DNA from: CAVTPD01 sp963736575
GTDB taxonomy: Bacteria; Bacteroidota; Bacteroidia; Cytophagales; JAAEPT01
Length of the DNA: 64,000 bases
Direction of reading: 5' to 3'
NCBI GenBank assembly: GCA_963736575.1
Contig: CAVTPD010000001.1
Location: forward strand, 62,001-126,000
Of the stretch, positions 40,990-50,070 are shown piece after piece. The notes under the pieces are model-generated. The model was not told where the DNA came from. It worked only from the letters and a program-made list of their open reading frames with translations, and searched no databases. A program made the translations under genes and the position numbers. Every line of letters begins with the position of its first letter. Position 1 is the stretch's first letter.

Positions 40990-43531
40990 CAGCCGCGCGC
41001 TGCCACGCGTTCTCTGGAGAGCCTTGCTGCATCCATGGGTTTGGAAAATGGCTTGGCGGGACAGTCGATCACAGCGGATGCGGCTGGTGGTGTTTTCACT
41101 GGCGATCGTCTCAGGAATCGCTGCCCTCACCGCGATTCACTCGCTCAAGGCAAGCGTCGAAAGGGGAATCGCATCGGAGGCAAAAGCACTGCTGGGCTCC
41201 GACCTGAGAATCTCGTCCCGGAGCGAATTTAGCGAACAGGATGCCGATAGACTTGCGGAAATGGCGACCCGCTCATCAAGGGAAACGAGCTTTCCCTCCA
41301 TGATGAGATTTCTACCCGAAGGTGGCGCTCGATTGATGCAGATCCGTGGGATTGACGGAGAATATCCTTTCTATGGAAAGGTGGAGACCAGACCGGCGGA
41401 TGCATGGTCCACACTCCAGACAGGTGGGGGAGTGTTGGTGGAACCGGCAATATTGGACCAATTCGGCTCATCAATCGGTGATGAAGTGGAGCTTGGCGGC
41501 ATTCGTCTGAAAATCATTGGTGTCGTCGATAAGCCGGCCCCGCGCGGAAATCGGTTCGGCGGGTTCGCGCCGGAAGCTTACGTTCGCCTTGAAGATGTGG
41601 AGCGCAGCGGATTGATCACAGGAAACAGCATGGCTGGATATCAGCTCCACCTTGAGATTCCCTTGCCGCCGCCCCCACAGAAGCTCAAGGAAAACATCAG
41701 GGAAAATTTTTCCAGCACACCGTGGCAGTTGGAAACGCCTGAGGACAGGCGGGAAAATCTCGGTGACGCTTTGGACAATTTTCAACGGTTTCTTGGATTG
41801 ATCGCCTTGGCATCCCTGGCACTTGGAGCCATTGGCGTTGCAGGTGCCGTGCATGCCCATGTCACCCGTCGTATTCCTACGATCGCTGTTCTGCGCTGCT
41901 TGGGATGTCCCGGGCATCTTGCGTTCGGGATCTATTTTGCTCAGGCGCTGGCGCTGGGATTTATCGGAGCATTACTCGGGGCCGGAATTGGCACTGCGAT
42001 CCAGATGGGTCTGCTGGAGGCATTTCGGGGTGAGCTGCCCGTAACTGTGAATCCTTCGCCTGAATGGAAAACCGTGGCACAGACGGCGACCGCAGGATTC
42101 GCTGTATGTTGTGGCTTCGCGCTCCTGCCTCTGATGAAAATTCGCGGAATTTCTCCTGCGGTCACTCTTCGCAGCGGAGGCGAGCTAAGAGGCGGTTTCC
42201 TTCGCTCGATTCCGATTTATCTTCTGCTTGCCGGGCTTCTTGTTCTCGTTGCCCGTGCGAATGATCCCGGATGGGCGCGACCCTTGGCAATGGTTGGTGG
42301 TCTGATAGTTGCCTTTTTAGCGTTGGTCGGAGTCGCCCGGCTATTGATGTGGATTGCCCGGAGAGTTGTCAGGAAAAGCTGGCCTTATTTGGTCCGTCAG
42401 GGAGTTTCCAATCTTCACAGGCCGGGCAATCAGACGCTACTTTTCCTCCTCTCTCTCGGGCTCGGAACCTTTCTATTGGTAACGGTTCTCTCCGTTGGGA
42501 ACTTGCTAAATGACAGGCTCAGCATCCAGGGTTCGGAAGATAGTCCGAACCTGTATCTCATCGACGTACAGCCGGACCAGCTGGATGGCGTGAAGGAGGC
42601 GGTTGAGAAAAGCGGCGTGCCTGTGTTGGAAAGCGCGCCAATGGTCACGATGCGGATCAAGTCAATCAACGGCACCGATGTTGGCGATGCGGAAGGGGTC
42701 CCACGTTGGGTGGCGAGAAGAGAGTTCCGCTCAACCTACCGCGATCATCTGAATTTCACCGAAACGATTGTTGCCGGAACGCTGGCGACCTCTTCGGCGG
42801 ATATCACCGAGGTGGTGCCGCTTTCCTTGGAAGAAGATATTGCAAAGGACATCGGGGTAGGAATTGGGGATTCGATCACAATGGACGTGCAGGGCATCGA
42901 TGTCCGGACACGAGTCACCAGTCTGCGCAGGGTGGATTGGAGCCGCTTCAATCTGAATTTTTTCATGGTGTTTCCGCCCGGTGTGCTGGAGGACGCCCCC
43001 GGTTTCAATGTGGTTACTACCAAAACACCGTCGGCCGCATCCTCCGGAGAGTTGCAAAGACGTCTTGCGGGGGAATTTCCGAATGTGACCGCAATTGATC
43101 TCACCCTGATTTTGGAGACGGTCAGAGAAATTTTAGGTAAAATTTCCACTGTGGTCACCGTACTTGCGGGATTCACATTGCTTGCCGGCCTACCCATTTT
43201 GATCGGAACCTTGCTCAACGGTCGGGATGTGCGTCTCAAGGAAAGTGTGCTCCTACGGACGCTCGGAGCATCCGCGCGGCAGGTGCGGACCATCCTTGTC
43301 ATAGAATACGCGGCGCTAGGTATTCTCGCGGCACTGAGCGGAGTGCTGCTCGCAGTCGCGGCAAACGCGGGCCTCGCGACTTTTGTTTTCAAGGCACCTC
43401 CATGGCCCGATCCGATTCTGATCGTTACGTCGCTTTGCTCGGTTTCCGCCGTTGCCGTGCTTGGAGGACTAATCCTGAGCAGAGGGGTTTGCAATCATCC
43501 GCCTCTGGAGATATTGCGCGGAGGACATTGA
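40976..43531 (+). CDS. ybbP: ABC transporter permease, YbbP/FtsX-like
   Basis: An 851-residue permease with two FtsX-type (MacB-like) domains and about ten membrane segments. The first helix follows WKMAWRDSRSQRMRLVVFSL; a large extracytoplasmic domain comes next, then four helices (around IALASLALGAIGVAGAVHAH), a central pair (LLLAGLLVLVARANDPGW) and a C-terminal four-helix FtsX domain (VTVLAGFTLLAGLPILIGTL). RHVHAHVTRRIPTIAVLRCLG-type signatures of FtsX (RRxxxIAVLRxxG) occur at about 295 and again as LKESVLLRTLGASARQVRTI. The length is slightly above YbbP (about 800). It is translationally coupled to ybbA. Confidence 0.88.
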   Translation: MDQPDSRALPRVLWRALLHPWVWKMAWRDSRSQRMRLVVFSLAIVSGIAALTAIHSLKASVERGIASEAKALLGSDLRISSRSEFSEQDADRLAEMATRSSRETSFPSMMRFLPEGGARLMQIRGIDGEYPFYGKVETRPADAWSTLQTGGGVLVEPAILDQFGSSIGDEVELGGIRLKIIGVVDKPAPRGNRFGGFAPEAYVRLEDVERSGLITGNSMAGYQLHLEIPLPPPPQKLKENIRENFSSTPWQLETPEDRRENLGDALDNFQRFLGLIALASLALGAIGVAGAVHAHVTRRIPTIAVLRCLGCPGHLAFGIYFAQALALGFIGALLGAGIGTAIQMGLLEAFRGELPVTVNPSPEWKTVAQTATAGFAVCCGFALLPLMKIRGISPAVTLRSGGELRGGFLRSIPIYLLLAGLLVLVARANDPGWARPLAMVGGLIVAFLALVGVARLLMWIARRVVRKSWPYLVRQGVSNLHRPGNQTLLFLLSLGLGTFLLVTVLSVGNLLNDRLSIQGSEDSPNLYLIDVQPDQLDGVKEAVEKSGVPVLESAPMVTMRIKSINGTDVGDAEGVPRWVARREFRSTYRDHLNFTETIVAGTLATSSADITEVVPLSLEEDIAKDIGVGIGDSITMDVQGIDVRTRVTSLRRVDWSRFNLNFFMVFPPGVLEDAPGFNVVTTKTPSAASSGELQRRLAGEFPNVTAIDLTLILETVREILGKISTVVTVLAGFTLLAGLPILIGTLLNGRDVRLKESVLLRTLGASARQVRTILVIEYAALGILAALSGVLLAVAANAGLATFVFKAPPWPDPILIVTSLCSVSAVAVLGGLILSRGVCNHPPLEILRGGH

Positions 43532-43553
43532 ACTAAACCATCCAATTTTCATT

Positions 43554-44789
43554 ATGGAGAAAAACATTCTGATCTATCTCGTGCTTGGCACGGCTCTCTT
43601 CGGGATGACCTTTCTACCCAGGTTGTTGGAGAGGCATCCTTTGACCCTCCCCCTCATTTATGTGGGTGCGGGAATCATGCTGTTTTCCCTACCACTTGGC
43701 CTGGAGCCTCTAAGGCTCGTCTGGGATTCCGAGGACAGGACCTTTGTGGAGTATTTTACGGAGATTCTAGTAATTATCTCGCTGGCAGGTGCCGGACTAA
43801 AAATTGACCGGGAGTTCTCTTGGCGAAGCTGGTCGGTAGGGTGGCGATTGCTGGGCATCGCGATGCCGCTGACCATTGCGATTGTGGCGCTGATGGGCGT
43901 TGGATGGTTTGCTCTCGCTCCATCCGCGGCGATTTTACTTGGCGCGGCTCTTGCGCCTACCGATCCCGTTCTAGCGGAAGACGTGCAAGTGAGCGCACCG
44001 CATGAAGGGCGAGAGGACGATGTGAGGTTCGGCCTGACGCTGGAGGCAGGACTCAATGATGCCCTGGCGTTTCCCTTCGTCTATCTCGCGATTGCCATGG
44101 CTGCTTACCAGGGCAGTGGAGGCTGGGTGGGCGAGTGGTTCGCGATGGATGTGGTCTACCGCTGCGCCGCCGGACTTGGAATGGGGTTTCTCGCAGGAAA
44201 ACTTCTTTCGCGCTATTTGATGAACCATTCGGATGTCACACAGCAGACGGAGAAGCAGCAGAAAGAAGGCAGCGAGGGTCTTTTCATTATTTCCGCAATC
44301 CTACTTTCCTACAGCGTGACGGAAATTGTAGGCGGTTACGGCTTTCTCGCAGTTTTTGTAGCGGCGGTGGTTGGAAAAAGGTCCAGTGCGGAAGAGCACA
44401 ACCGCTCTACGTTTCGATTCGTCAGTCAGATCGAGAGGCTGATGCTGGCCGCAATGCTGATTGGATTTGGCGGAATGCTAACGGCGGAAAAAGCAAATCT
44501 AACAGACTGGCGGGTCTGGGTTGCGGCAGGCGCGATCGTTTTCGTTATTCGTCCCGCCGTAGGCATGTTGTCGCTGGTTTTTACGGGGCTTCCCAAAAAG
44601 CACAGGATGGCGCTCGCGTTTTTCGGAATCCGGGGCGTCGGAACGATCTACTACCTTGCCTATGCGCTGCGGAAGGCGCCCTTCGAAGAGGTTGAGATGA
44701 TCTGGTCGATTGTCGCCGCAACCGTGTCGCTGTCGTTACTCGTCCATGGGCTGACAGCTTCCCGGGTGATGCGGAGTTTCAATGTCTAA
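43554..44789 (+). CDS. Cation:proton antiporter (CPA1, NhaP-type)
   Basis: A 411-residue membrane protein with about 12 hydrophobic helices, of the CPA1 Na+/H+ or K+/H+ antiporter family. The membrane segment ILLGAALAPTDPVLAEDVQV is the characteristic A-P-T-D-P-V helix; the later acidic pair GLNDALAFPFVYLAI carries the N-D motif of electroneutral CPA1 members. No C-terminal regulatory domain is attached. It starts 22 bp after the ybbP stop, so it may be cotranscribed, and is convergent with hpt. The ion specificity cannot be told from sequence. Confidence 0.9.
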   Translation: MEKNILIYLVLGTALFGMTFLPRLLERHPLTLPLIYVGAGIMLFSLPLGLEPLRLVWDSEDRTFVEYFTEILVIISLAGAGLKIDREFSWRSWSVGWRLLGIAMPLTIAIVALMGVGWFALAPSAAILLGAALAPTDPVLAEDVQVSAPHEGREDDVRFGLTLEAGLNDALAFPFVYLAIAMAAYQGSGGWVGEWFAMDVVYRCAAGLGMGFLAGKLLSRYLMNHSDVTQQTEKQQKEGSEGLFIISAILLSYSVTEIVGGYGFLAVFVAAVVGKRSSAEEHNRSTFRFVSQIERLMLAAMLIGFGGMLTAEKANLTDWRVWVAAGAIVFVIRPAVGMLSLVFTGLPKKHRMALAFFGIRGVGTIYYLAYALRKAPFEEVEMIWSIVAATVSLSLLVHGLTASRVMRSFNV

Positions 44790-44795
44790 ACAAAG

Positions 44796-45332
44796 TCAAT
44801 TCGCAGCGGAAAGTTTGAGGACGCCCACATAGGGGAGGTTCCGATACTTCCCTTTGTAGTCCAGCCCGTAGCCGACGACAAACTCGTCACCAATCTCAAA
44901 GCCCACGTAGTCGGCCTCCACTTCCTCTGCACGCTTCTTGTCCTTCGCCAACAAAACCCCGGTGTGAACGGCGACCGCACCTTCTTCCTCGAGCCTTTTC
45001 CCGACAGCGGCCAAAGTGCGGCCGGTGTCGAGAATATCGTCGAGCAAGAGCACGTGCATGCCTTTCACTTCGGGGAAATGCCTGTCGAGGAAATCAACTT
45101 TGCCCGAGCTTTCGAGTCCACCATGATAGCTCGCTACGTTGAGACACTCGATGGACAGCTCGCGAGGAATACGGCGGAGCAAATCAGCGGCGAAAACCAG
45201 AGCCCCTTTCAGAAGTATCACGACAACGACCGGTCCCGCGGGAAAATCCCTGTCGACTTCTTTCGCCATCGTCTCGATGCGTTTCTGGATGACCGCTTCG
45301 TCGATAAGCACTCTCTCGATGTCTTTCTTCAT
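44796..45332 (-). CDS. hpt: Hypoxanthine phosphoribosyltransferase
   Basis: Purine salvage enzyme making IMP (and GMP) from hypoxanthine (guanine) and PRPP. From the ATG at 45332 the product has 178 residues, the usual length; the frame extends upstream to 45515 but starts MKKDIERVLIDEAVIQKRIE fit better. The PRPP-binding motif is LLLDDILDTGRTLAAVGKRL, the flexible-loop region SYHGGLESSGKV and the C-terminal KDKKRAEEVEADYVGFEIGD with DFVVGYGLDY are the HPRT family features. It is divergent from the EamA transporter gene, with about 90 bp between. Confidence 0.93.
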   Translation of the reverse strand: MKKDIERVLIDEAVIQKRIETMAKEVDRDFPAGPVVVVILLKGALVFAADLLRRIPRELSIECLNVASYHGGLESSGKVDFLDRHFPEVKGMHVLLLDDILDTGRTLAAVGKRLEEEGAVAVHTGVLLAKDKKRAEEVEADYVGFEIGDEFVVGYGLDYKGKYRNLPYVGVLKLSAAN

Positions 45333-45422
45333 GCCCGATAGTTGGCGTGAAGACAGGCTTAGCCAAGCGGGAAAAGCCGCACGGTGGTTGACGACAGTGG
45401 CACCTCGGGTTAGCGGGTCGCA

Positions 45423-46292
45423 GTGGATAATTGGTCGGGAGCTATCGGATTGCCATTGATTGGTGCGGCGCTTCACCCGCTTCTCGGTGCAATGGTGCAG
45501 CGCGCGTCTCGGCAAGGGGTCGGGCTGCCCGTCGTGCTCGGTTTTGCAAATCTTGCCACACTATTGGTATTCGCAATCTATCTGAGACCGGATTTCAGTT
45601 CTCCGCTGGGTATTTATGACGGACTGGCAATACTAAACGGGTTCCTCTTCTTTTGGGGCCAATGGTTTTCCATTCAGTCAGTGAGGGAAGGCGATCTGGT
45701 CGTGCATTCGTCAGCTCTTGGCCTGAAAGTTCTGATGGTCGCCAGCTTGTCGGCGAGCGTCGGCTTGGAAACAGCGGGAATCGGATTGTTTGGTGGGGCG
45801 GTGCTGGCGGCGGCAGCTGTCTACCTCGTGGCCGGAGCGACCGCCGAGAGGATCAAGGCGAATTGGACCACACTCTGGCTCACGCTTATCGCATGCGTTT
45901 TCTTTGCCATAAACGATTTTCTAACAGGTTGGAAAAGTCAGGAAACGGGGGCCGCGCGCTGGTTGATTCTAATGATGGCAACATCGGGAATGCTTTCGAT
46001 CGGTATGCTTTTACCGAGGTGGACGCAGCTTCGATCGGTTTTTTCGGAACGAAACACCGCAGTTCCGGTGATTGCGGCAGGTGCGGCACTTGGAGTTCAA
46101 GCCTTGGTCGTAAATCTTGCCTTCAGTAAATTTCATGAACCAGCTCTCAGTAATATCGCCTATAGCACGCGGGGCGTGATGGCCGTGTTTTTTGTATGGG
46201 TCGTTGTGAAAAAATGCCGTGAGCCGCTCGGTGCAAGGCAACTTTGCGGTGCGGCGCTAATGGTTGTCGCGCTGGTGATCGTCCTCATCTGA
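45423..46292 (+). CDS. EamA-like DMT transporter
   Basis: A 289-residue integral membrane protein with ten hydrophobic segments and an internal duplication, the layout of the EamA/DMT (drug/metabolite) transporter superfamily. The two halves both contain a small-residue helix followed by a charged loop (VVHSSALGLKVLMVASLSAS in the first half and a corresponding EPALSNIAYSTRGVMAVFFV in the second). The start is a GTG at 45423. It is divergent from hpt and ends 8 bp before the stop of the convergent PH-domain gene. Substrate unknown. Confidence 0.75.
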   Translation: MDNWSGAIGLPLIGAALHPLLGAMVQRASRQGVGLPVVLGFANLATLLVFAIYLRPDFSSPLGIYDGLAILNGFLFFWGQWFSIQSVREGDLVVHSSALGLKVLMVASLSASVGLETAGIGLFGGAVLAAAAVYLVAGATAERIKANWTTLWLTLIACVFFAINDFLTGWKSQETGAARWLILMMATSGMLSIGMLLPRWTQLRSVFSERNTAVPVIAAGAALGVQALVVNLAFSKFHEPALSNIAYSTRGVMAVFFVWVVVKKCREPLGARQLCGAALMVVALVIVLI

Positions 46293-46300
46293 ATGGAATT

Positions 46301-48880
46301 TCAGGTCTGCTCCCGGATTGAATCATGGAGCTTCCGGAAATCCGGCGAATCAATGAGGATGAGATCCGGATTGCTACTACCAGCGGTCATTACGCTAACG
46401 TTTCCGTTCCTGAAGATCTTGTTTAGAAAGCCCTGACTTTGCTTCAGGCTGTCGACCCGATCAAGAAGCACGGATGTTTGTTTGCGGAATAGAATTCCGT
46501 AATTTGTAATGATGCGTAGAGTATCGATGCGATATCGCCACTGTTTGATCCTGATGAATGCGATGGGTATGGTGAGCGGAAGGAGTGCGATAAGGGGAAA
46601 CAGAACGATGCTGATTAGGAAGAGCCTGGCGAGAGCGCTGCCAATTGATCGTGATGATTCGACCAAGGTTTCGACTGGCTCTGCTGCAGTCAGAGGATCA
46701 GGACGGCCCGCCAGAATGTCGTCAAACCGTTGTGCGGTTTCAAAGGCATCCGGAAGCATCTCGGTAGTGAAGGAGCATTGTTTCATCCGAGGCCTGATGT
46801 TTTTAGCTTTGCTTTGCTGAGCCAGGGCCAGCTCTTCACCAGCAACATAAATCCGAAGGGATCCTTCCTCTCCTCCGGGATACCGAACGGCGGTTGTCCT
46901 TTTTATGTTTTTGTAGCGGACGTAGTATAAGCTTTTTGAGACCACTCCCTGTTCGGCCTCGACGTGGTGTTCGTGAAAGACAAGGCGTTGGCGCGAGAAA
47001 TAGAGTTTCGCGCGAATGATGCCGCCGAATGTGTAGAGAATGTGCGAGATCAGTATCGCAAAAATCAGGTGCTCTTCAGCCTGTATGGCTACGAAAACCA
47101 CTGCAACGGAAAGAAATACTACGACTGCAACGATCCAAACCTTTGAGCGCAACCATGGCATGAATTGGAAACTCGTATCGACACTGGATTTTTCCTCTGT
47201 GGAAGAAGGTATTCCCGCCTGTCGAATCAACGCAGGTAGGTCGACGAGATCGCAATGCACGTGGGCAAATTCCAACGCCTTCCCGGACCCGATGGACCAG
47301 AATTTCACAGTCATCGTGTTGAACCATCTATCCCAAAGGTTTCTTTTGACTACGACTCCCGTAATCTTGTCATAGGAAAATTCTCGATCATCAACGGTTA
47401 GAAACTTGTAAGAGTGCCTCAGAGAATTTGGACGGACGAAATAACGGGTAGAGGTGATAAGGATCAGGGATTTGAACATCGCAACAACCCACACAGGGAA
47501 CAGGGGTATGAGTAGCAACTGGGGAATCAGTAGCCGAAGGGCGTGGATACGGTATTCGGCCGTCCGGATACTTGACTCCGAAACGGTCTCCGGTTCGAGC
47601 CTGCCTGGTCGCCTGCTTTTGTGAGCCTCGGGGTTTATACCCTGTTGAGACTTGCCAAGCTTGGGCTTCTTGCTTGCTTCTGTGACAAGGTGATCGATCG
47701 CTCCTGACAAATCGTCCCCGTTCCTTAGACGGCGGAACTTGATTTCAGTGCCGCTCCCCTGGCAACTCACGAGAACATCGTAAAGCCCGAGAACCTGATC
47801 GATGAAAGTTCTCTTCGTATTTGAATCCGCGATGTTCTCATAGGGTATGAATGCGTTCTGACGGGTGAGAAATCCCTCCTCGTATACAACAACATCGTTA
47901 AACACCCGATACGTTCGTCTGCGCAGATCAAGATATCGAATTATCAGAAAAACGAGTATCAGGATGAGAATTGAACCAATGCCGATCTGAACAAACTGGT
48001 CGCTGACCGTGAGATTTGATTCATCTAGGAGATCAATAACCATGTTCGCCAGAAAGAACAGACAGAAGGCAACGGCGCCCGCTAAGATTCCCAAGCATTC
48101 CACTATTGCGCCCAAGATAGCAGGTCGCTCCTCGTGGAGAATCTGCCTTTCAGTCAGGTCGTAGCCGTTGTGTTTCATCCGCTTGCGCACATCGGAAAAG
48201 ATTTCCTCAGGGCTGCTTATGGCTCGCATGACCAATGGCTTTGAGCTACCGGCGGTTTCCACAATGACATCGCCAACTTTTAGAAATCGGTAACGAAGCC
48301 ACGGAAGCCTGACTTTCACGTGGGTGATGTTGCGAATTTCGAGCTCGGTTGATTCATCGCTGAAGAGACCACCTCTTTTACCGACAAGACGCGACTCTTG
48401 GATCAGATAGACTTCCTTACGATAGGCGGCCAGACTGGTTACAATACCGATTGCGATTCCGAAGGGAACAATTGCGAGTGCAGGCCAAAGGACTTTGCCG
48501 ATATTGAATAGCACGCCTGCCAAGACAACCGCTGAAAGCAATGAGATAATCAATGCGCCGACCAATCTGGGAAAAAGAAAGGGTGTTTTCCTGGGCTTTA
48601 TCGTAATCGGTGAAAGCGGTTCCTCGCTTGACGATGAAATCTCCGTAATTGTTTCCTCCGACTCTTCGCGAATGGGTGTTACCTGGCTAAGCAGATGGGT
48701 GATGGTGGACGCAGGCATCCACCCGGGATGATCCGGGCTCCAGACGAGTGTTAAAGGGCTGATATCTCCTTTGTTTGCCAGCGAACTCAATTCCTTGATC
48801 GAAACCGGACCCAGACGTTCATTTCCGATCGAGACATAATACCAGATTTCGTGTTCTTCGGACTTCATTCGGCTTGCCAT
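46301..48880 (-). CDS. GYF_2 (DUF4339) plus multiple bacterial PH-domain membrane protein
   Basis: An 859-residue membrane protein. Residues about 10-60 are a GYF_2/DUF4339 domain (WYYVSIGNERLGPVSIKELS...LVWSPDHPGWMPAS). The rest is an array of bacterial PH-type (bPH2, YdbS/YdbT-like) domains separated by pairs of membrane helices. Five candidate domains begin near RLVGKRGGLFSDESTELEIR, YRVFNDVVVYEEGFLTRQNA, TSTRYFVRPNSLRHSYKFLT, QRLVFHEHHVEAEQGVVSKS and RYRIDTLRIITNYGILFRKQ. YdbT usually has three; five with an N-terminal GYF_2 domain is larger than usual. Base composition here is AT-richer than in flanking genes. Role unknown; YdbST homologues are linked to stress or protection from antimicrobial peptides. 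Confidence 0.78.
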   Translation of the reverse strand: MASRMKSEEHEIWYYVSIGNERLGPVSIKELSSLANKGDISPLTLVWSPDHPGWMPASTITHLLSQVTPIREESEETITEISSSSEEPLSPITIKPRKTPFLFPRLVGALIISLLSAVVLAGVLFNIGKVLWPALAIVPFGIAIGIVTSLAAYRKEVYLIQESRLVGKRGGLFSDESTELEIRNITHVKVRLPWLRYRFLKVGDVIVETAGSSKPLVMRAISSPEEIFSDVRKRMKHNGYDLTERQILHEERPAILGAIVECLGILAGAVAFCLFFLANMVIDLLDESNLTVSDQFVQIGIGSILILILVFLIIRYLDLRRRTYRVFNDVVVYEEGFLTRQNAFIPYENIADSNTKRTFIDQVLGLYDVLVSCQGSGTEIKFRRLRNGDDLSGAIDHLVTEASKKPKLGKSQQGINPEAHKSRRPGRLEPETVSESSIRTAEYRIHALRLLIPQLLLIPLFPVWVVAMFKSLILITSTRYFVRPNSLRHSYKFLTVDDREFSYDKITGVVVKRNLWDRWFNTMTVKFWSIGSGKALEFAHVHCDLVDLPALIRQAGIPSSTEEKSSVDTSFQFMPWLRSKVWIVAVVVFLSVAVVFVAIQAEEHLIFAILISHILYTFGGIIRAKLYFSRQRLVFHEHHVEAEQGVVSKSLYYVRYKNIKRTTAVRYPGGEEGSLRIYVAGEELALAQQSKAKNIRPRMKQCSFTTEMLPDAFETAQRFDDILAGRPDPLTAAEPVETLVESSRSIGSALARLFLISIVLFPLIALLPLTIPIAFIRIKQWRYRIDTLRIITNYGILFRKQTSVLLDRVDSLKQSQGFLNKIFRNGNVSVMTAGSSNPDLILIDSPDFRKLHDSIREQT

Positions 48881-49050
48881 TTATTATCGATATGAGCCGA
48901 AGTGAAAACGCCAATTCCGGGAGATTTCTCACCGATGAGATTCTCTGATAGGAAGTTTTCGACAAACAGTTGGATTTGCATCGCTGGTAACATTAATTAG
49001 GGGCCTTGCCATGGGCATCTCCAAAACAAACCAACCCTTTCAGTCACAAC

Positions 49051-50070
49051 ATGATCTCAGAATCTGAAACATCATCTCGCCCGACGGACGACCAAGAGCA
49101 GAACGAGGCTCTTGTTCGCCAAGCCTCCCATTGGATCAATCCGTTGCGATCTGAAATGGGACGCTACCTTATCGGACAGAACGCCTTGGTGGATAGGCTG
49201 CTGGTGTCTCTTCTGGTGAAAGGCCACATCCTCCTTGAAGGCGTACCCGGTCTTGCGAAAACCCTCGCTTTGAAGACTCTTTCCGCGCTGGTAGATGCAA
49301 AGTTTCATCGCATCCAGTTCACTCCGGACATGTTGCCAGCGGATATCGTTGGTACCCAGATCTACGATCCAAGAGAGGCTAATTTTTTAGTGAAGCACGG
49401 ACCTGTCTTCGCGAATTTCATCCTGGCGGACGAGATCAACCGTGCACCGGCGAAGGTCCAGAGCGCGTTGCTAGAAGCGATGCAGGAAAGGCAGGTAACC
49501 ATCGGTGAGGAATCGTTCGCACTGCCCTCCCCCTTTTTTGTGTTGGCCACGCAAAACCCACTCGAACAGGAAGGCACCTACCCGTTGCCCGAAGCGCAAC
49601 TTGATCGTTTCATGATGAAAGTGATCATGGATTATCCGACGGAGGACGAGGAAATGCGAGTGCTCGATCTTGCGGGAACTACCGAAGAGATGTCGGTTCC
49701 CAAGCCCGTCGTCAGCCTCTCCGATCTTCAGCACGCTCGCACTGTAGTGAACTCACTCTATCTCGATGAAAAGGTGAAGCGTTATATTGTTCGACTCGTC
49801 CATGCGACCCGTCGCCCGGATGAATATGGTATTCACATGTCTTCCATGATTCGGGTTGGTGCCTCACCAAGAGCCACCATCAATCTCGCTCTAACAAGTC
49901 GGGCAAACGCTTTCCTGGAAGGCCGGGCCTATGTCACGCCCAATGATGTTAAAACGGTAGCAATGGATGTGCTGCGTCATCGCGTGACTGTCACATACGA
50001 GGCCGAGGCCGAGGGTCTCGACAGCGAAAAAATCATTTCCCGGCTTCTCGACGAAATGCCCGTGCCATGA
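49051..50070 (+). CDS. MoxR-family AAA ATPase
   Basis: A 339-residue AAA+ ATPase of the MoxR family, thought to act as a chaperone-like partner of VWA proteins. Walker A is LLEGVPGLAKT (about residues 69-79) and Walker B FILADEINRAP; ATQNPLEQEGTYPLPEAQLDRFMM contains the family's characteristic N-P-x-E-x-x-G-T-x-x-L-P-E-A-Q-x-D-R-F sequence. The start at 49051 (MISESETSS) was preferred over an in-frame one 45 bp upstream. It opens a gene cluster of seven overlapping or tightly packed genes for DUF58, DUF4381, two VWA proteins, BatD and BatE, so a role in assembling VWA-containing complexes is likely. Confidence 0.93.
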   Translation: MISESETSSRPTDDQEQNEALVRQASHWINPLRSEMGRYLIGQNALVDRLLVSLLVKGHILLEGVPGLAKTLALKTLSALVDAKFHRIQFTPDMLPADIVGTQIYDPREANFLVKHGPVFANFILADEINRAPAKVQSALLEAMQERQVTIGEESFALPSPFFVLATQNPLEQEGTYPLPEAQLDRFMMKVIMDYPTEDEEMRVLDLAGTTEEMSVPKPVVSLSDLQHARTVVNSLYLDEKVKRYIVRLVHATRRPDEYGIHMSSMIRVGASPRATINLALTSRANAFLEGRAYVTPNDVKTVAMDVLRHRVTVTYEAEAEGLDSEKIISRLLDEMPVP

